Origin: Streptomyces antnestii | Lineage (GTDB): Bacteria; Actinomycetota; Actinomycetes; Streptomycetales; Streptomycetaceae | NCBI RefSeq assembly: GCF_004005495.1 | Contig: NZ_RZYA01000002.1 | Span: 558,001 to 622,000 of the forward strand | DNA length: 64,000 bases | Direction of reading: 5' to 3' | Shown: one piece after another, positions 41,196-49,501 of the stretch | Layout of the letters: each line of letters begins with the position of its first letter | Position numbering within the stretch: position 1 is the stretch's first letter | The notes under the pieces: generated by a model | What the model was told of the DNA's origin: nothing | Databases searched by the model: none | The model's input: the letters and a program-made list of their open reading frames with translations, nothing else | Program-made: the position numbers and the translations under genes

Positions 41196-41933
41196 TCACT
41201 GGCTGGCGTATCCGCCGTCCACCAGGAACTCCGAGCCCGTCGAGTAACTGGCCTCGTCCGACAGCAGGTAGAGCACCATGTTCGCGACCTCCTCGGGCCG
41301 GGCCTCCCGAGGGATCGGCTGATGCTTCACCGACTCGTGCGAGCGCTCCGAGTTCGCCGTCATCTCGGTGGCCACGATGCCGGGATGCACCGAGTTGACG
41401 CGGATCTTGTACGGCGCGAACTCCTGCGCCGCCGCCTTCGACATCCCGCGCACCGCCCACTTGGACGCCGTGTAGCTGAGGATGTAAGGGAACCCGATGA
41501 TCCCGCCCAGCGAGGAGATGTTGACGATCGAGCCGCCACCGGCCGCCCGCATCGACGGCAGCACGGCCTTCATGCCGAGGAAGACGCCGATCTCGTTGAC
41601 GTCGATCACCCGGCGGTAGTCGGCCTCGGTCAGCTCCTCGATGGGGCAGCGATGGACGAGGCCCGCGTTGTTCACAAGCCCTGTGACCCTGCCGAACGTC
41701 TCCTCCGTGCGGGCGACGGCCGCGTTCCAGGATGCCTCGCCAGTGACGTCAAGCTCCATGAACAGGGCGTTGTCCGCGCCCAGTTCCTCAGCGAGGGCCT
41801 CGCCCTCCTTCACGAGGATGTCGCCGATCACCACCTTCGCGCCCTCCGCGACCAGCCGCCGCGCGAACGCGGCTCCCATGCCGCGCGCGCCGCCCGTCAC
41901 GACGACCACCTTGCCGTCCGCCCGTGCGCTCAT
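41196..41933 (-). CDS. Short-chain dehydrogenase (hydroxysteroid-dehydrogenase-like)
   Basis: 245-residue SDR. TGGARGMGAA is at about 13-22, NNAG is present, the Ser lies in ISSLGG, and YTASK holds the Tyr-Lys pair. VHPGIVATEM and VDGGYASQ end the protein. The G-G-A-R-G-M-G turn and spacing are those of 3-alpha/20-beta-hydroxysteroid dehydrogenases of Streptomyces, which suits the neighbouring KshA and KstD; assignment to one position on the steroid is not possible. ATG at 41933 follows GGGGAG. It is divergent from the esterase at 42144 with an IclR-type box between. Confidence 0.88.
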   Translation of the reverse strand: MSARADGKVVVVTGGARGMGAAFARRLVAEGAKVVIGDILVKEGEALAEELGADNALFMELDVTGEASWNAAVARTEETFGRVTGLVNNAGLVHRCPIEELTEADYRRVIDVNEIGVFLGMKAVLPSMRAAGGGSIVNISSLGGIIGFPYILSYTASKWAVRGMSKAAAQEFAPYKIRVNSVHPGIVATEMTANSERSHESVKHQPIPREARPEEVANMVLYLLSDEASYSTGSEFLVDGGYASQ

Positions 41934-42010
41934 CCCGTGATCTCCCCTGCTGGTCGGTGTGTGAGTGGCGGTGATGGTCGCAGCGGATGTGTTCCGGGGG
42001 CGACGGAATG

Positions 42011-42027
42011 TTCCCGGTGACCGGGAA
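42011..42027. promoter_or_regulatory. TTCCCGG/CCGGGAA operator (box I1)
   Basis: TTCCCGGTGACCGGGAA is a perfect 8+1+8 inverted repeat between the divergent SDR (41933) and esterase (42144). It is one of three such sites, each in a divergent promoter of the steroid genes. The IclR regulator at 46177 is the likely reader. Confidence 0.72.
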
Positions 42028-42143
42028 AGCACCCTGCCGCCGAAGGCCCGGGTGCGGGCAGGCTCGACGGAGCCTGTGTCGGTGGGACACGGGGCCCTTC
42101 CGAATATCCGCGTAGCCGCGTATCCGTAACGAGGAGAACCGCT

Positions 42144-43067
42144 GTGACCGTGCCTAGCCCCGAGGTCCGGGCGATCATGGACCTGTGCAGTGCCAACTTC
42201 CCCCCGCTGGGAACGGAGATGACGGACATCGCCGACGTGCGCGCCTTCTTCGCCGCCCGTCCCGCGCCCGCCCGCGTGCCACTGTCCCTCGCCCACGTCG
42301 CGGACGAGGACGCCGACGGAGTTCCCGTCAGGGTCTACGACCCCTCCCTGCGCGAGGACGCCCCGGTGGTGCTGTTCTGCCACGGCGGCGGCTTCGTCAT
42401 CTGCGACCTCGACAGCCATGACGACTTCTGCCGTGCCATGGCGAAGGCCACGGGGGCCGTCGTCGTCTCCGTGGACTACCGGCGCGCCCCCGAGCACAGG
42501 TTCCCCGCCGCCCCCGAGGACGCCTACACGGCCCTGCTGTGGGCGGCGAAGACGTACCAGGGCCGCCCGATCGCCGTCGCCGGGGACAGCGCGGGCGGCA
42601 ACCTCGCCACGGTCCTCACCCTGCTCTCCCGCGATCGGGGCGGCCCCGAGATCGTCTTCCAGGCGCTGTACTACCCCATGCTCGACCCCACCCGGTCCGG
42701 CGCCTCGCACCGCGACAACGCCGAGGGCTACTTCCTCACCGCGGACCACGTGCGCTGGTTCTGGGAGCAGTACCTGACCACCGACGCGGACGCGGCGAAC
42801 CCGTACGCGGCGCCCCTGGGCCACGCCGACCTGACCGGCCTTCCGCCGGCGCAGGTCATCAGCCCCGGCCTGGACCCCCTGTGCAGCGACGGTGACGCCT
42901 ACGCGGTGGCGCTCGCCGAGGCCGGCGTGCCCGTCGTCACCCGCCGCTACGACGGCATGTTCCACGGCTTCCTGTCCATGGGCGCCGCCCTTCCCGAGGT
43001 CGCGGAGGCCTGCGAGGAAGCGTTCGCCGTGCTGAAGGCCCGGCTGACGGAAGCGGCGGCGGGCTGA
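42144..43067 (+). CDS. Alpha/beta-hydrolase, HSL-family esterase
   Basis: 307 residues. The hormone-sensitive-lipase oxyanion motif HGGGFVICD is at about 80-88, and the nucleophile elbow GDSAGGN at about 148-154. The acid lies in the PGLDPLCSDGD region, and the catalytic His is in FHGFLSMG near the C-terminus. It would hydrolyse an ester or lactone; beside a Baeyer-Villiger-type monooxygenase, a lactone or acetate-ester product is a natural substrate. GTG at 42144 follows GAGGAG. It is followed by a perfect hairpin. Confidence 0.9.
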   Translation: MTVPSPEVRAIMDLCSANFPPLGTEMTDIADVRAFFAARPAPARVPLSLAHVADEDADGVPVRVYDPSLREDAPVVLFCHGGGFVICDLDSHDDFCRAMAKATGAVVVSVDYRRAPEHRFPAAPEDAYTALLWAAKTYQGRPIAVAGDSAGGNLATVLTLLSRDRGGPEIVFQALYYPMLDPTRSGASHRDNAEGYFLTADHVRWFWEQYLTTDADAANPYAAPLGHADLTGLPPAQVISPGLDPLCSDGDAYAVALAEAGVPVVTRRYDGMFHGFLSMGAALPEVAEACEEAFAVLKARLTEAAAG

Positions 43068-43090
43068 CGCCGACCGGGCCGGTTCGGCCG

Positions 43091-43131
43091 AAGGGGCTGT
43101 GTCCTCCCTGGGTGGGAGGACACAGCCCCTT
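43091..43131. terminator. Perfect 18-bp hairpin terminator
   Basis: AAGGGGCTGTGTCCTCCC pairs perfectly with its complement around a 5-base loop. It lies between the esterase and the converging monooxygenase gene. Confidence 0.9.
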
Positions 43132-43152
43132 GCGTGTCTCGGCGGTGCCGCG

Positions 43153-44772
43153 TCAGCCGGCGATCAGGCCGAACCCCTTGTACCCGGAGTCCGCGACCTC
43201 CTTGATGATCTGCCCGTACGCCCCGAACCCGCCGACGTACGGCATGAACACCCGTGGTTTGCCCGGGATGTTGGCGCCGAGGTACCAGGAGTCGGCCGAC
43301 ATCATCAAGGTGGCCTCCGCCTTGCGGCGGCACTCGGCGACCCAGTCCGCCACGGACTCCTCCGTCGCCTCGATGGCCGTGTACCCGTGCTCGTCGAGGT
43401 GGCGCAGACAGTCGGCCAGCCAGTCGACATGCTGCTCGGCGCACAGGATCACGTTGGCAAGCACGGACGGGCTGCCGGCGCCCGCGAGGCTGAAGAAGTT
43501 CGGGAAGCCGTCGGTGCCCAGGCCCAGGTACGTGCGCGGCCCGGCGCTCCAGGCGTCCGTGAGGAGCCGCCCGCCCCGGCCGCGCACCTCGATCCGGTCC
43601 ACGGCACCCGTCATCGCGTCGAAACCGGTCGCGAAGACGATCGCGTCGAGCTCCACGTGCTCGCCGTCCGCGAGCACGATGCCGCGCTCGTCGATCCGCT
43701 CGATCGGATTCCCGCGCAGGCTGACCAGGCGCACGTTCTCCCGGTTGTACGTCTCGAAGTAGTCCGAGTCCGTCACGATGCGCTTCGTGCCGATGGGGTG
43801 GTCGGTGGGCACGAGCAGGTCGGCGACCGCCGGGTCCTCGATCCGGGCACGGACCTTCTCCTCCCAGAACGCCCGCGCCACACCGTTGGCGGCCAGGTCC
43901 GTCGTCTGGTCGGGGAACGTCTTGGAGTACAGGACGCCGCCCAGCTCCCAGCGCCGCTCGAACGCGGCACGGCGCTCCTCCTCGCTCGCCTCGAACGTCT
44001 TCTTCGGGTGCGCCATGTGCGGGGAACCGCCGCCGCTGAGCCGCGAGAGACGGCGGCGCTCGGCGTACCCGGCCTTCTGCTCCCGGCGGGCCTCCTCGTC
44101 CAGCGGCTTGTTGCCGGCCGGGATGGAGTAGTTGGGGGAGCGCTGGAGGACGGTCAGCTGCGCGGCCTGCTCGGCGATCAGCGGGATGGACTGGATGCCG
44201 GAGGAACCCGTGCCGATCACACCGACCCGCAGGCCCGTGAAGTCGACGCCTTCGTGCGGCCATTCACCGGTGTGGTACGTGGCGCCCGCGAAGTCGCCGA
44301 TGCCCGCCACCTCCGGCAGATGTGTGCTGGAGAGACAGCCGACCGCGAACACGCAGAACCGGGCCGACAACACCTCCCCGCCGTCCGTGCGCACCGTCCA
44401 GCGCAGGGTCTCCTCGTCCAGCTCGGCCGAGGTCACCGACGTGGAGAAGGTGTAGTCACGGCGGATGTCGAAGCGGTCGGCGACATGGTGCAGATAGCGC
44501 ATGATCTCCGGCTGCGTGGCGTACTTCTCGCTCCAGTCCCACTCCTGCTGGAGGTCGTCGTCGAAGGAGTACGAGTAGTCCACCGACTCCACGTCGCAGC
44601 GGGCGCCCGGGTAGCGGTTCCAGTACCAGACGCCTCCGACGTCGGCGCCGCGCTCGAAGCCGCGCACGCTGTAGCCCATGCCGCGCAGCTTGTGCACGGC
44701 GTACAGGCCGGTGACGCCCGCGCCGACGACCACGACGTCGACGGACCGAGGAAAGGTGCTGGTGTCGCTCAT
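43153..44772 (-). CDS. Baeyer-Villiger-type flavin monooxygenase
   Basis: 539 residues. There are two Rossmann motifs, GAGVTG (about 17-22, FAD) and GTGSSG (about 187-192, NADPH). The BVMO fingerprint F-x-G-x-x-x-H-T-x-x-W-P is present as FAGATYHTGEWP (161-172). YPGARCDVES and ATGFDAMTG are further class-B landmarks of the cyclopentanone/cyclohexanone and steroid monooxygenase group. It would convert a ketone to an ester or lactone, possibly a C17 or ring ketone of a steroid. It is divergent from kshA with an IclR-type box between. Confidence 0.9.
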   Translation of the reverse strand: MSDTSTFPRSVDVVVVGAGVTGLYAVHKLRGMGYSVRGFERGADVGGVWYWNRYPGARCDVESVDYSYSFDDDLQQEWDWSEKYATQPEIMRYLHHVADRFDIRRDYTFSTSVTSAELDEETLRWTVRTDGGEVLSARFCVFAVGCLSSTHLPEVAGIGDFAGATYHTGEWPHEGVDFTGLRVGVIGTGSSGIQSIPLIAEQAAQLTVLQRSPNYSIPAGNKPLDEEARREQKAGYAERRRLSRLSGGGSPHMAHPKKTFEASEEERRAAFERRWELGGVLYSKTFPDQTTDLAANGVARAFWEEKVRARIEDPAVADLLVPTDHPIGTKRIVTDSDYFETYNRENVRLVSLRGNPIERIDERGIVLADGEHVELDAIVFATGFDAMTGAVDRIEVRGRGGRLLTDAWSAGPRTYLGLGTDGFPNFFSLAGAGSPSVLANVILCAEQHVDWLADCLRHLDEHGYTAIEATEESVADWVAECRRKAEATLMMSADSWYLGANIPGKPRVFMPYVGGFGAYGQIIKEVADSGYKGFGLIAG

Positions 44773-44875
44773 GTTCCGACGTCCTCCTTGCCGCCCCCGC
44801 TTCTGTGCCGGGGCGTGGTCACAACCTCAACGGAACGGAGACTGACAGGCGAAGGCGGTGTGGTGCAGGAGGTGG

Positions 44876-44892
44876 TTCCCGGTCAGCGGGAA
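44876..44892. promoter_or_regulatory. TTCCCGG/GCGGGAA operator (box I2)
   Basis: TTCCCGGTCAGCGGGAA, same 17-bp frame as box I1 with 6-bp perfect arms, stands between the divergent monooxygenase and kshA genes. Confidence 0.7.
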
Positions 44893-44970
44893 GACGTACA
44901 AGCGTCCGCCCCGCCCGCGTCCTACGGTCGGCACACCATGAGCGGCTGACCGATCAAGGGAGTTACGGAC

Positions 44971-46116
44971 ATGACGACTCAGTACGACGAGGTGCGGGTC
45001 ATCGACGCGGGGGCGCCTCCCGCCAGGTTCGCGCGTGGCTGGCACTGCCTGGGGCTCACCAGGGACTTCCGCGACGGGAAGCCGCACGAGGTCGAGGCGT
45101 TCGGCACCAAGCTCGTCGTCTTCGAGGGCGCGGACGACGGAGAGCTGCACGTCCTCGACGCCTACTGCCCGCACATGGGCGGCAACCTCGCCCACGGCAC
45201 CGTCAAGGGCGACACCGTCGCCTGCCCGTTCCACGACTGGCGCTGGTCGGGCACCGGCCGCTGCGCCGACATCCCGTACGCCCGCCGGGTCCCGCCACGC
45301 GCCCGCACGCGCGCCTGGATCACCCGCGAGCGCAACCGGCAGCTGTACGTCTGGCACGACCCCGAGGGCAGCCGGCCGGCGCCGGAGCTGGAGATCCCCG
45401 AGATCGAGGGGGTGCACGGCCCGGAGGCGGGGGAGTGGTCCGACTGGTCGTGGAACGCGATCCGCGTGGAGAACGCCAACTGCCGCGAGATCGTCGACAA
45501 CGTCGTGGACATGGCGCACTTCTACTACGTCCACTTCTCGTTCCCCACGTACTTCAAGAACGTCTTCGACGGCCACGTCGCCACCCAGTACATGGAGTCG
45601 GCGCCCCGCCCCGACATCGACCTGGAGACCCTGTCCGGTCAGGGTGCCATCCGTTCGGACGCCTCGTACTTCGGCCCCTCGTACATGATCGACAAGCTGT
45701 GGACCGACGTCGGTGGAGGCGTCGAGGTCGAGTGCGTCCTCATCAACTGCCACTACCCGATCGACGAGAACAGCTTCATGCTCATGTACGGGGCGATCGT
45801 CAAGAAGCTGCCCGGCATGACCGACGAGCAGGCCTCCGAAGCCGCCCGGCTCACCTCCGAGGGCCTGGCCGCGGGCTTCGAGCAGGACGTGGAGATCTGG
45901 AAGAACAAGACACGGATCGACAACCCGCTCCTGACGGAGGAGGACGGCCCGGTGTATCAACTGCGCCGCTGGTACGAGCAGTTCTACGTGGACGCCGCCG
46001 ATGTGAAGGACGAGATGGTGCGCCGCTTCGAGTTCGAGCTCGACACGAGCAGGGCCAACGAGTCGTGGAAGGCGGAGGTCGCGGCGAACATGGAGCGGAG
46101 AGCCGCCGAGCGGTGA
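44971..46116 (+). CDS. kshA: 3-ketosteroid 9-alpha-hydroxylase, oxygenase component
   Basis: 381-residue Rieske non-heme iron oxygenase. The Rieske cluster residues are C66 and H68 (CPHMGG) and C85 and H88 (CPFHDW). The mononuclear iron site is in DNVVDMAHFYYVHF (about 176-189), with its Asp probably in the FEQDVEIWKNKTRIDNP region. Many stretches (FARGWHCLG, VEAFGTKLVVF, NCREIVDN, YQLRRWYEQFYVD) agree with remembered mycobacterial/rhodococcal KshA. The enzyme inserts the 9-alpha hydroxyl that, with delta-1 dehydrogenation, opens ring B. No KshB reductase is encoded in this window. Confidence 0.92.
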   Translation: MTTQYDEVRVIDAGAPPARFARGWHCLGLTRDFRDGKPHEVEAFGTKLVVFEGADDGELHVLDAYCPHMGGNLAHGTVKGDTVACPFHDWRWSGTGRCADIPYARRVPPRARTRAWITRERNRQLYVWHDPEGSRPAPELEIPEIEGVHGPEAGEWSDWSWNAIRVENANCREIVDNVVDMAHFYYVHFSFPTYFKNVFDGHVATQYMESAPRPDIDLETLSGQGAIRSDASYFGPSYMIDKLWTDVGGGVEVECVLINCHYPIDENSFMLMYGAIVKKLPGMTDEQASEAARLTSEGLAAGFEQDVEIWKNKTRIDNPLLTEEDGPVYQLRRWYEQFYVDAADVKDEMVRRFEFELDTSRANESWKAEVAANMERRAAER

Positions 46117-46122
46117 CATCGG

Positions 46123-46161
46123 GTGGGGCGGGGCCCTCGCCGCGAAGGGACCCCGCCCCAC
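46123..46161. terminator. Hairpin terminator after kshA
   Basis: GTGGGGCGGGG (46123-46133) pairs with CCCCGCCCCAC (46151-46161); an inner CCCT/AGGG extends the stem past a one-base bulge. It lies between kshA and the converging IclR gene. Confidence 0.8.
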
Positions 46162-46176
46162 ACTCCCTCCCTCCCG

Positions 46177-47115
46177 TCACATCCAGCTGCCGGCCCGCGC
46201 CCACCGCAGCATGCTGTCCATCGGCACCGGAACTGCCGCCTGGGGAGCCTCCACCGGGGGAGCGAAGCGGGCCGCGCGCCCCGGACCGTACAGCTCGGTC
46301 CAGATCGATCGGGCGCACGACTGGAGCATCGGGGCCAGGCGTTCCAGGGTGCGGTAGTGGCCCGTCGACGACACGGAGACCGCGGCGATCGCCCGTCCGG
46401 CTCCCCGCAGCGGAACGGCGGCGGACACGAGGCCCCGACACGTCCCCTGCGGATCCCACGCGACACCCGTCTCGCGGACGGAGACCAGTTCCGTACGGAA
46501 GAGGAGCGGGCGCGTCACGGTGTGCAGCGTGCGAGGGGACAGGCCCGCCTCGAGCACCCGCTCCACGTCGGCCGGGTCGCCGAAGCCGAGGATGGCCTTG
46601 CCCGCGGCGGCGCAATGGGCGGGCAGGCGGGCGCCGACGTGGGTGGGCAGCGCATGGTCGTCGAGGGAGCCGATGCGCTCCAGACAGACCACCTCGGTGC
46701 CGTCCAGCACGAACAGCTGAACAAGCTTTCCTGTCGCATCGTGGAGTGCGTCGAGGCGGGGCAGAGCCGCCCGGAGCAGCCGGTTGTGGTGCGCGGCGAG
46801 CCCGCCGTGCTCCAGGAGCCGCAGGCCCATGCAGTACTCGCGGCCCTCCCGCTCCAGCCAGCGCAGCTGCACCAGTTGGTCGAGGATGCGGTGCGCGGAG
46901 GAGCGGCTGAGGCCCGAGCGGCGGATCACCTCGGTGAGGGAGAGCCGCGGGTGCGCGCGGTCGAACGCACCGAGCACCTGCTCGGCTTTCTCCAGGAGGG
47001 ACGGAGCTGCCGTGCCTGGCCCGGGCTCCGGAGGTTGGGAGGCCGGTGACGCCGGCCTCTCACCGTTCCCAGGGACCGACGCGTTCCGACCGTCCACCAC
47101 TGCCGTTCGAGGCAC
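46177..47115 (-). CDS. IclR-family transcriptional regulator
   Basis: 312 residues. An N-terminal winged helix (SLLEKAEQVLGAFDRAHPRLSLTEVIRRSGLSRSSAHRILDQLVQLRWLER) is followed by the IclR effector domain (LPTHVGARLPAHCAAAGKAILGF, CRGLVSAAVPLRGAGRAIAAVSVS) and a proline-rich tail. GTG at 47115 was preferred to a TTG at 47133. It lies inside the steroid-gene group whose divergent promoters share the TTCCCGG box, so it is the likely regulator. The box is not found before its own gene, where a TTTCGAAA palindrome occurs instead (about 47225). Confidence 0.88.
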   Translation of the reverse strand: MPRTAVVDGRNASVPGNGERPASPASQPPEPGPGTAAPSLLEKAEQVLGAFDRAHPRLSLTEVIRRSGLSRSSAHRILDQLVQLRWLEREGREYCMGLRLLEHGGLAAHHNRLLRAALPRLDALHDATGKLVQLFVLDGTEVVCLERIGSLDDHALPTHVGARLPAHCAAAGKAILGFGDPADVERVLEAGLSPRTLHTVTRPLLFRTELVSVRETGVAWDPQGTCRGLVSAAVPLRGAGRAIAAVSVSSTGHYRTLERLAPMLQSCARSIWTELYGPGRAARFAPPVEAPQAAVPVPMDSMLRWARAGSWM

Positions 47116-47275
47116 AGGAAACCCCCTGCTCAACGGGATAGGTTCGTGATGCTACGCACGTATTTCGGCGTTGAACGAACCATGCCACGCCGCCCTGCGC
47201 GGAGGGAAGAAACCGGCACGAGGTGTTTCGAAACGAAATATCGCGACGCCTTTTGGGGACGCTATGCGGGAGCCG

Positions 47276-48454
47276 CTACTTGGGGAGACCGAGCACGCGC
47301 TCGGCGATGATGTTGCGCTGGATCTCGTTCGAGCCGCCGTAGATCGTGTCCGCCCGGCTGAAGAGGAACAGGCGCTGGAACGCGTCGAGTTCGTAGGGTG
47401 CGTCCTGGACCGTCAGCGAGGAGGCGCCCGCCACCTCCATGGCCAGCTCTCCGAGGTTGCGGTGCCACGTCCCCCACAGCAGCTTGGCGATGGACGCCTC
47501 GGGCCCCTGTGAACCGGCCAGCATGCGCAGTGCGTTGAGCCTGATCACCTCAAGTCCCATGTGGGCACGGGTGATGCGGTCCTGGATCGCGGGGTCGTCG
47601 ATCGCTCCGGTGTGCCGGGCCAGGGTCACCACGGTCTCCAGCTCGCGGGCGAATCCGATCTGCTGCCCGAGGGTGGAGACGCCGCGCTCGAACCCGAGCG
47701 TCGCCATTGCGACCTTCCAGCCGTCACCGGGGGTGCCCACGACGAGCGAGGCATCGGTGCGGGCGCCGTCGAAGAACACCTCGTTGAACTCGGACGTGCC
47801 GGTCAGCTGGTTGATCGGCCGCACGTCGACGCCGTCCTGCCGCATGGGCACCAGGAGATACGACAGCCCTGCGTGCCGCGTCGAGCCCGGTTCGGTCCTC
47901 GCGACGACGAAGCACCAGTCGGCCAGGTGCGCCAGTGACGTCCACACCTTCTGCCCGTCGATCACCCACTGGTCCGGGCGGCCCGGTTCCGTCGCCCGCT
48001 CCAGGCGGGCGCGCGTCGAGACGGCCGCGAGATCCGAGCCCGCCCCGGGCTCGGAGTAGCCCTGGCACCACAGCTCCTCCACCGCGCGGATCTTCGGCAG
48101 GAACCGGTCCTTCTGCTCCTGGGTGCCGAAGGCGATGAGGGTGGGGCCGAGCAGTTCCTCGCCGAGATGGTTGACCCGGGCGGGGCCGTCCGCCCTCGCG
48201 TACTCCTCGTGGAAGATCACCTGCTGGGTGAGGGAGAGTCCCCGGCCGCCGTGTTCCTCGGGCCAGCCGATGCAGGTCCACCCGTGGGCGGCCATGTGCC
48301 GGTCCCAGGCGAGCCGTTCCTCGTACGCCTCGTGCTCGCTGCCCGATCCGCCGCGTCCGCGGATGCCGGCGAAGTCGCCGGAGAGTTCCGTCCGGAGCCA
48401 GTCCCTCACCTCCTGTCGGAAGGCTTCGTCCTGTGGTGAGTGCGCCAGGTCCAC
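47276..48454 (-). CDS. Acyl-CoA dehydrogenase (FadE-type)
   Basis: 392 residues with full flavin-domain motifs: YSEPGAGSDLAAVSTRA, KVWTSLAHLADWCFVVART and TSEFNEVFFD. The C-terminal segment is TIYGGSNEIQRNIIAERVLGLP. It resembles the active subunit of steroid-pathway FadE pairs. GTG at 48454 follows GAGGGGG. It is divergent from a crotonase and a second, smaller FadE-like gene (49502) that lacks some motifs, so the two dehydrogenases may form a heteromer. A KstR2-like box stands in the shared promoter. Confidence 0.9.
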   Translation of the reverse strand: MDLAHSPQDEAFRQEVRDWLRTELSGDFAGIRGRGGSGSEHEAYEERLAWDRHMAAHGWTCIGWPEEHGGRGLSLTQQVIFHEEYARADGPARVNHLGEELLGPTLIAFGTQEQKDRFLPKIRAVEELWCQGYSEPGAGSDLAAVSTRARLERATEPGRPDQWVIDGQKVWTSLAHLADWCFVVARTEPGSTRHAGLSYLLVPMRQDGVDVRPINQLTGTSEFNEVFFDGARTDASLVVGTPGDGWKVAMATLGFERGVSTLGQQIGFARELETVVTLARHTGAIDDPAIQDRITRAHMGLEVIRLNALRMLAGSQGPEASIAKLLWGTWHRNLGELAMEVAGASSLTVQDAPYELDAFQRLFLFSRADTIYGGSNEIQRNIIAERVLGLPK

Positions 48455-48524
48455 GATTCCCCCTCGAAGAGGCCGCCGGTTCTTTGGTGCTGGTCGAGAG
48501 CTGGGCTTTCCATTACAGTACCCC

Positions 48525-48538
48525 ACCAAGCACTTGTT
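48525..48538. promoter_or_regulatory. KstR2-like operator (box K7)
   Basis: ACCAAGCACTTGTT matches AnCAAGnnCTTGnT at every fixed position and lies between the divergent acyl-CoA dehydrogenase (48454) and crotonase (48574). Confidence 0.75.
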
Positions 48539-48573
48539 TGGTTAGCGCCCAGGGTCGCAGTGAAGGAGCTGGT

Positions 48574-49455
48574 ATGTCCACAGCGGAGAGCCGCCCCGTC
48601 GAGGAACAGGTCGTCACCTACGAGGTCCGCGGCACCGTCGCCGTGGTCACCGTGAACCGGCCCCAGTACCGCAACGCGCAGAACTCGAAGGTGACTTACG
48701 CCCTGGACGCCGCCTTCACCCGGGCGGTCGACGACGACGACGTCAAGGTCATCGTCCTGGCCGGCGCGGGCGAGCACTTCAGCGCAGGGCACGACATCGG
48801 CACGCCCGGCCGCGACATCCACGAGACCTTCGAGCGCAAAGCCGTCATGTGGTGGGACCACACCGACAAGCAGGGCGCCGACTCCCGCTTCGCCCGCGAG
48901 TCCGAGGTCTACCTGGGGATGTGCCGCCGCTGGCGCGAGATACCCAAGCCGGTGATCGCCATGGTGCAGGGCGCGTGCATCGCGGGCGGCCTCATGCTGG
49001 CCTGGTCCTGCGACTTCATCGTCGCCTCGGAGGACGCGTTCTTCTCCGACCCCGTCGTGCGGATGGGCATCCCCGGTGTCGAGTTCTTCGCGCATCCCTG
49101 GGTGATGAACCCGCGGGCCGCCAAGGAGTTCCTGTACACCGGGGACCGCTTCGGCGCCCGGCGCGCGCACCAGCTAGGCATGGTCAACCACGTCGTGCCC
49201 CGCGAGGAGCTGGAGTCGACGGTGTTCGCCCTGGCCGAGCGGATCAGCGCGATGCCCCGCTTCGGCCTGGCGCTGACCAAGAAGGCGATCAATCAGGCGG
49301 AGGACCTGCAGGGGATGCGCTCCGGGATGGACTCCGTCTTCGGCCTGCACCACGTCGCGCACGCCCACAACGCCGAGGTGGGCGCCGACTCCCTGGCCGG
49401 CATGGACGCCCGGGCGATGCGCGACTCGGGTCGGCAGACGGCGGGCACCGCGTGA
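48574..49455 (+). CDS. Crotonase-family protein without the classical Glu pair
   Basis: 293 residues. VTVNRPQYRNAQNSK, HFSAGHDIGTPGRD (oxyanion region) and QGACIAGGLMLAWSCD give the crotonase fold. The first Glu position is Met (GGLMLA), and the second region reads FSDPVVRMGIPGVEFF without Glu. The enzyme therefore cannot use the standard hydratase mechanism. Long stretches (YRNAQNS, FSAGHDIGTPGRD, KAVMWWDH) recall one mycobacterial EchA subgroup of unknown chemistry. ATG at 48574 follows AAGGAG. It forms an operon with the dehydrogenase at 49502. Confidence 0.86.
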   Translation: MSTAESRPVEEQVVTYEVRGTVAVVTVNRPQYRNAQNSKVTYALDAAFTRAVDDDDVKVIVLAGAGEHFSAGHDIGTPGRDIHETFERKAVMWWDHTDKQGADSRFARESEVYLGMCRRWREIPKPVIAMVQGACIAGGLMLAWSCDFIVASEDAFFSDPVVRMGIPGVEFFAHPWVMNPRAAKEFLYTGDRFGARRAHQLGMVNHVVPREELESTVFALAERISAMPRFGLALTKKAINQAEDLQGMRSGMDSVFGLHHVAHAHNAEVGADSLAGMDARAMRDSGRQTAGTA

Positions 49456-49501
49456 ACCCCGGCCCGCACCCCACCCCGGAATCTCACCGAAGGGCGACCG
49501 G

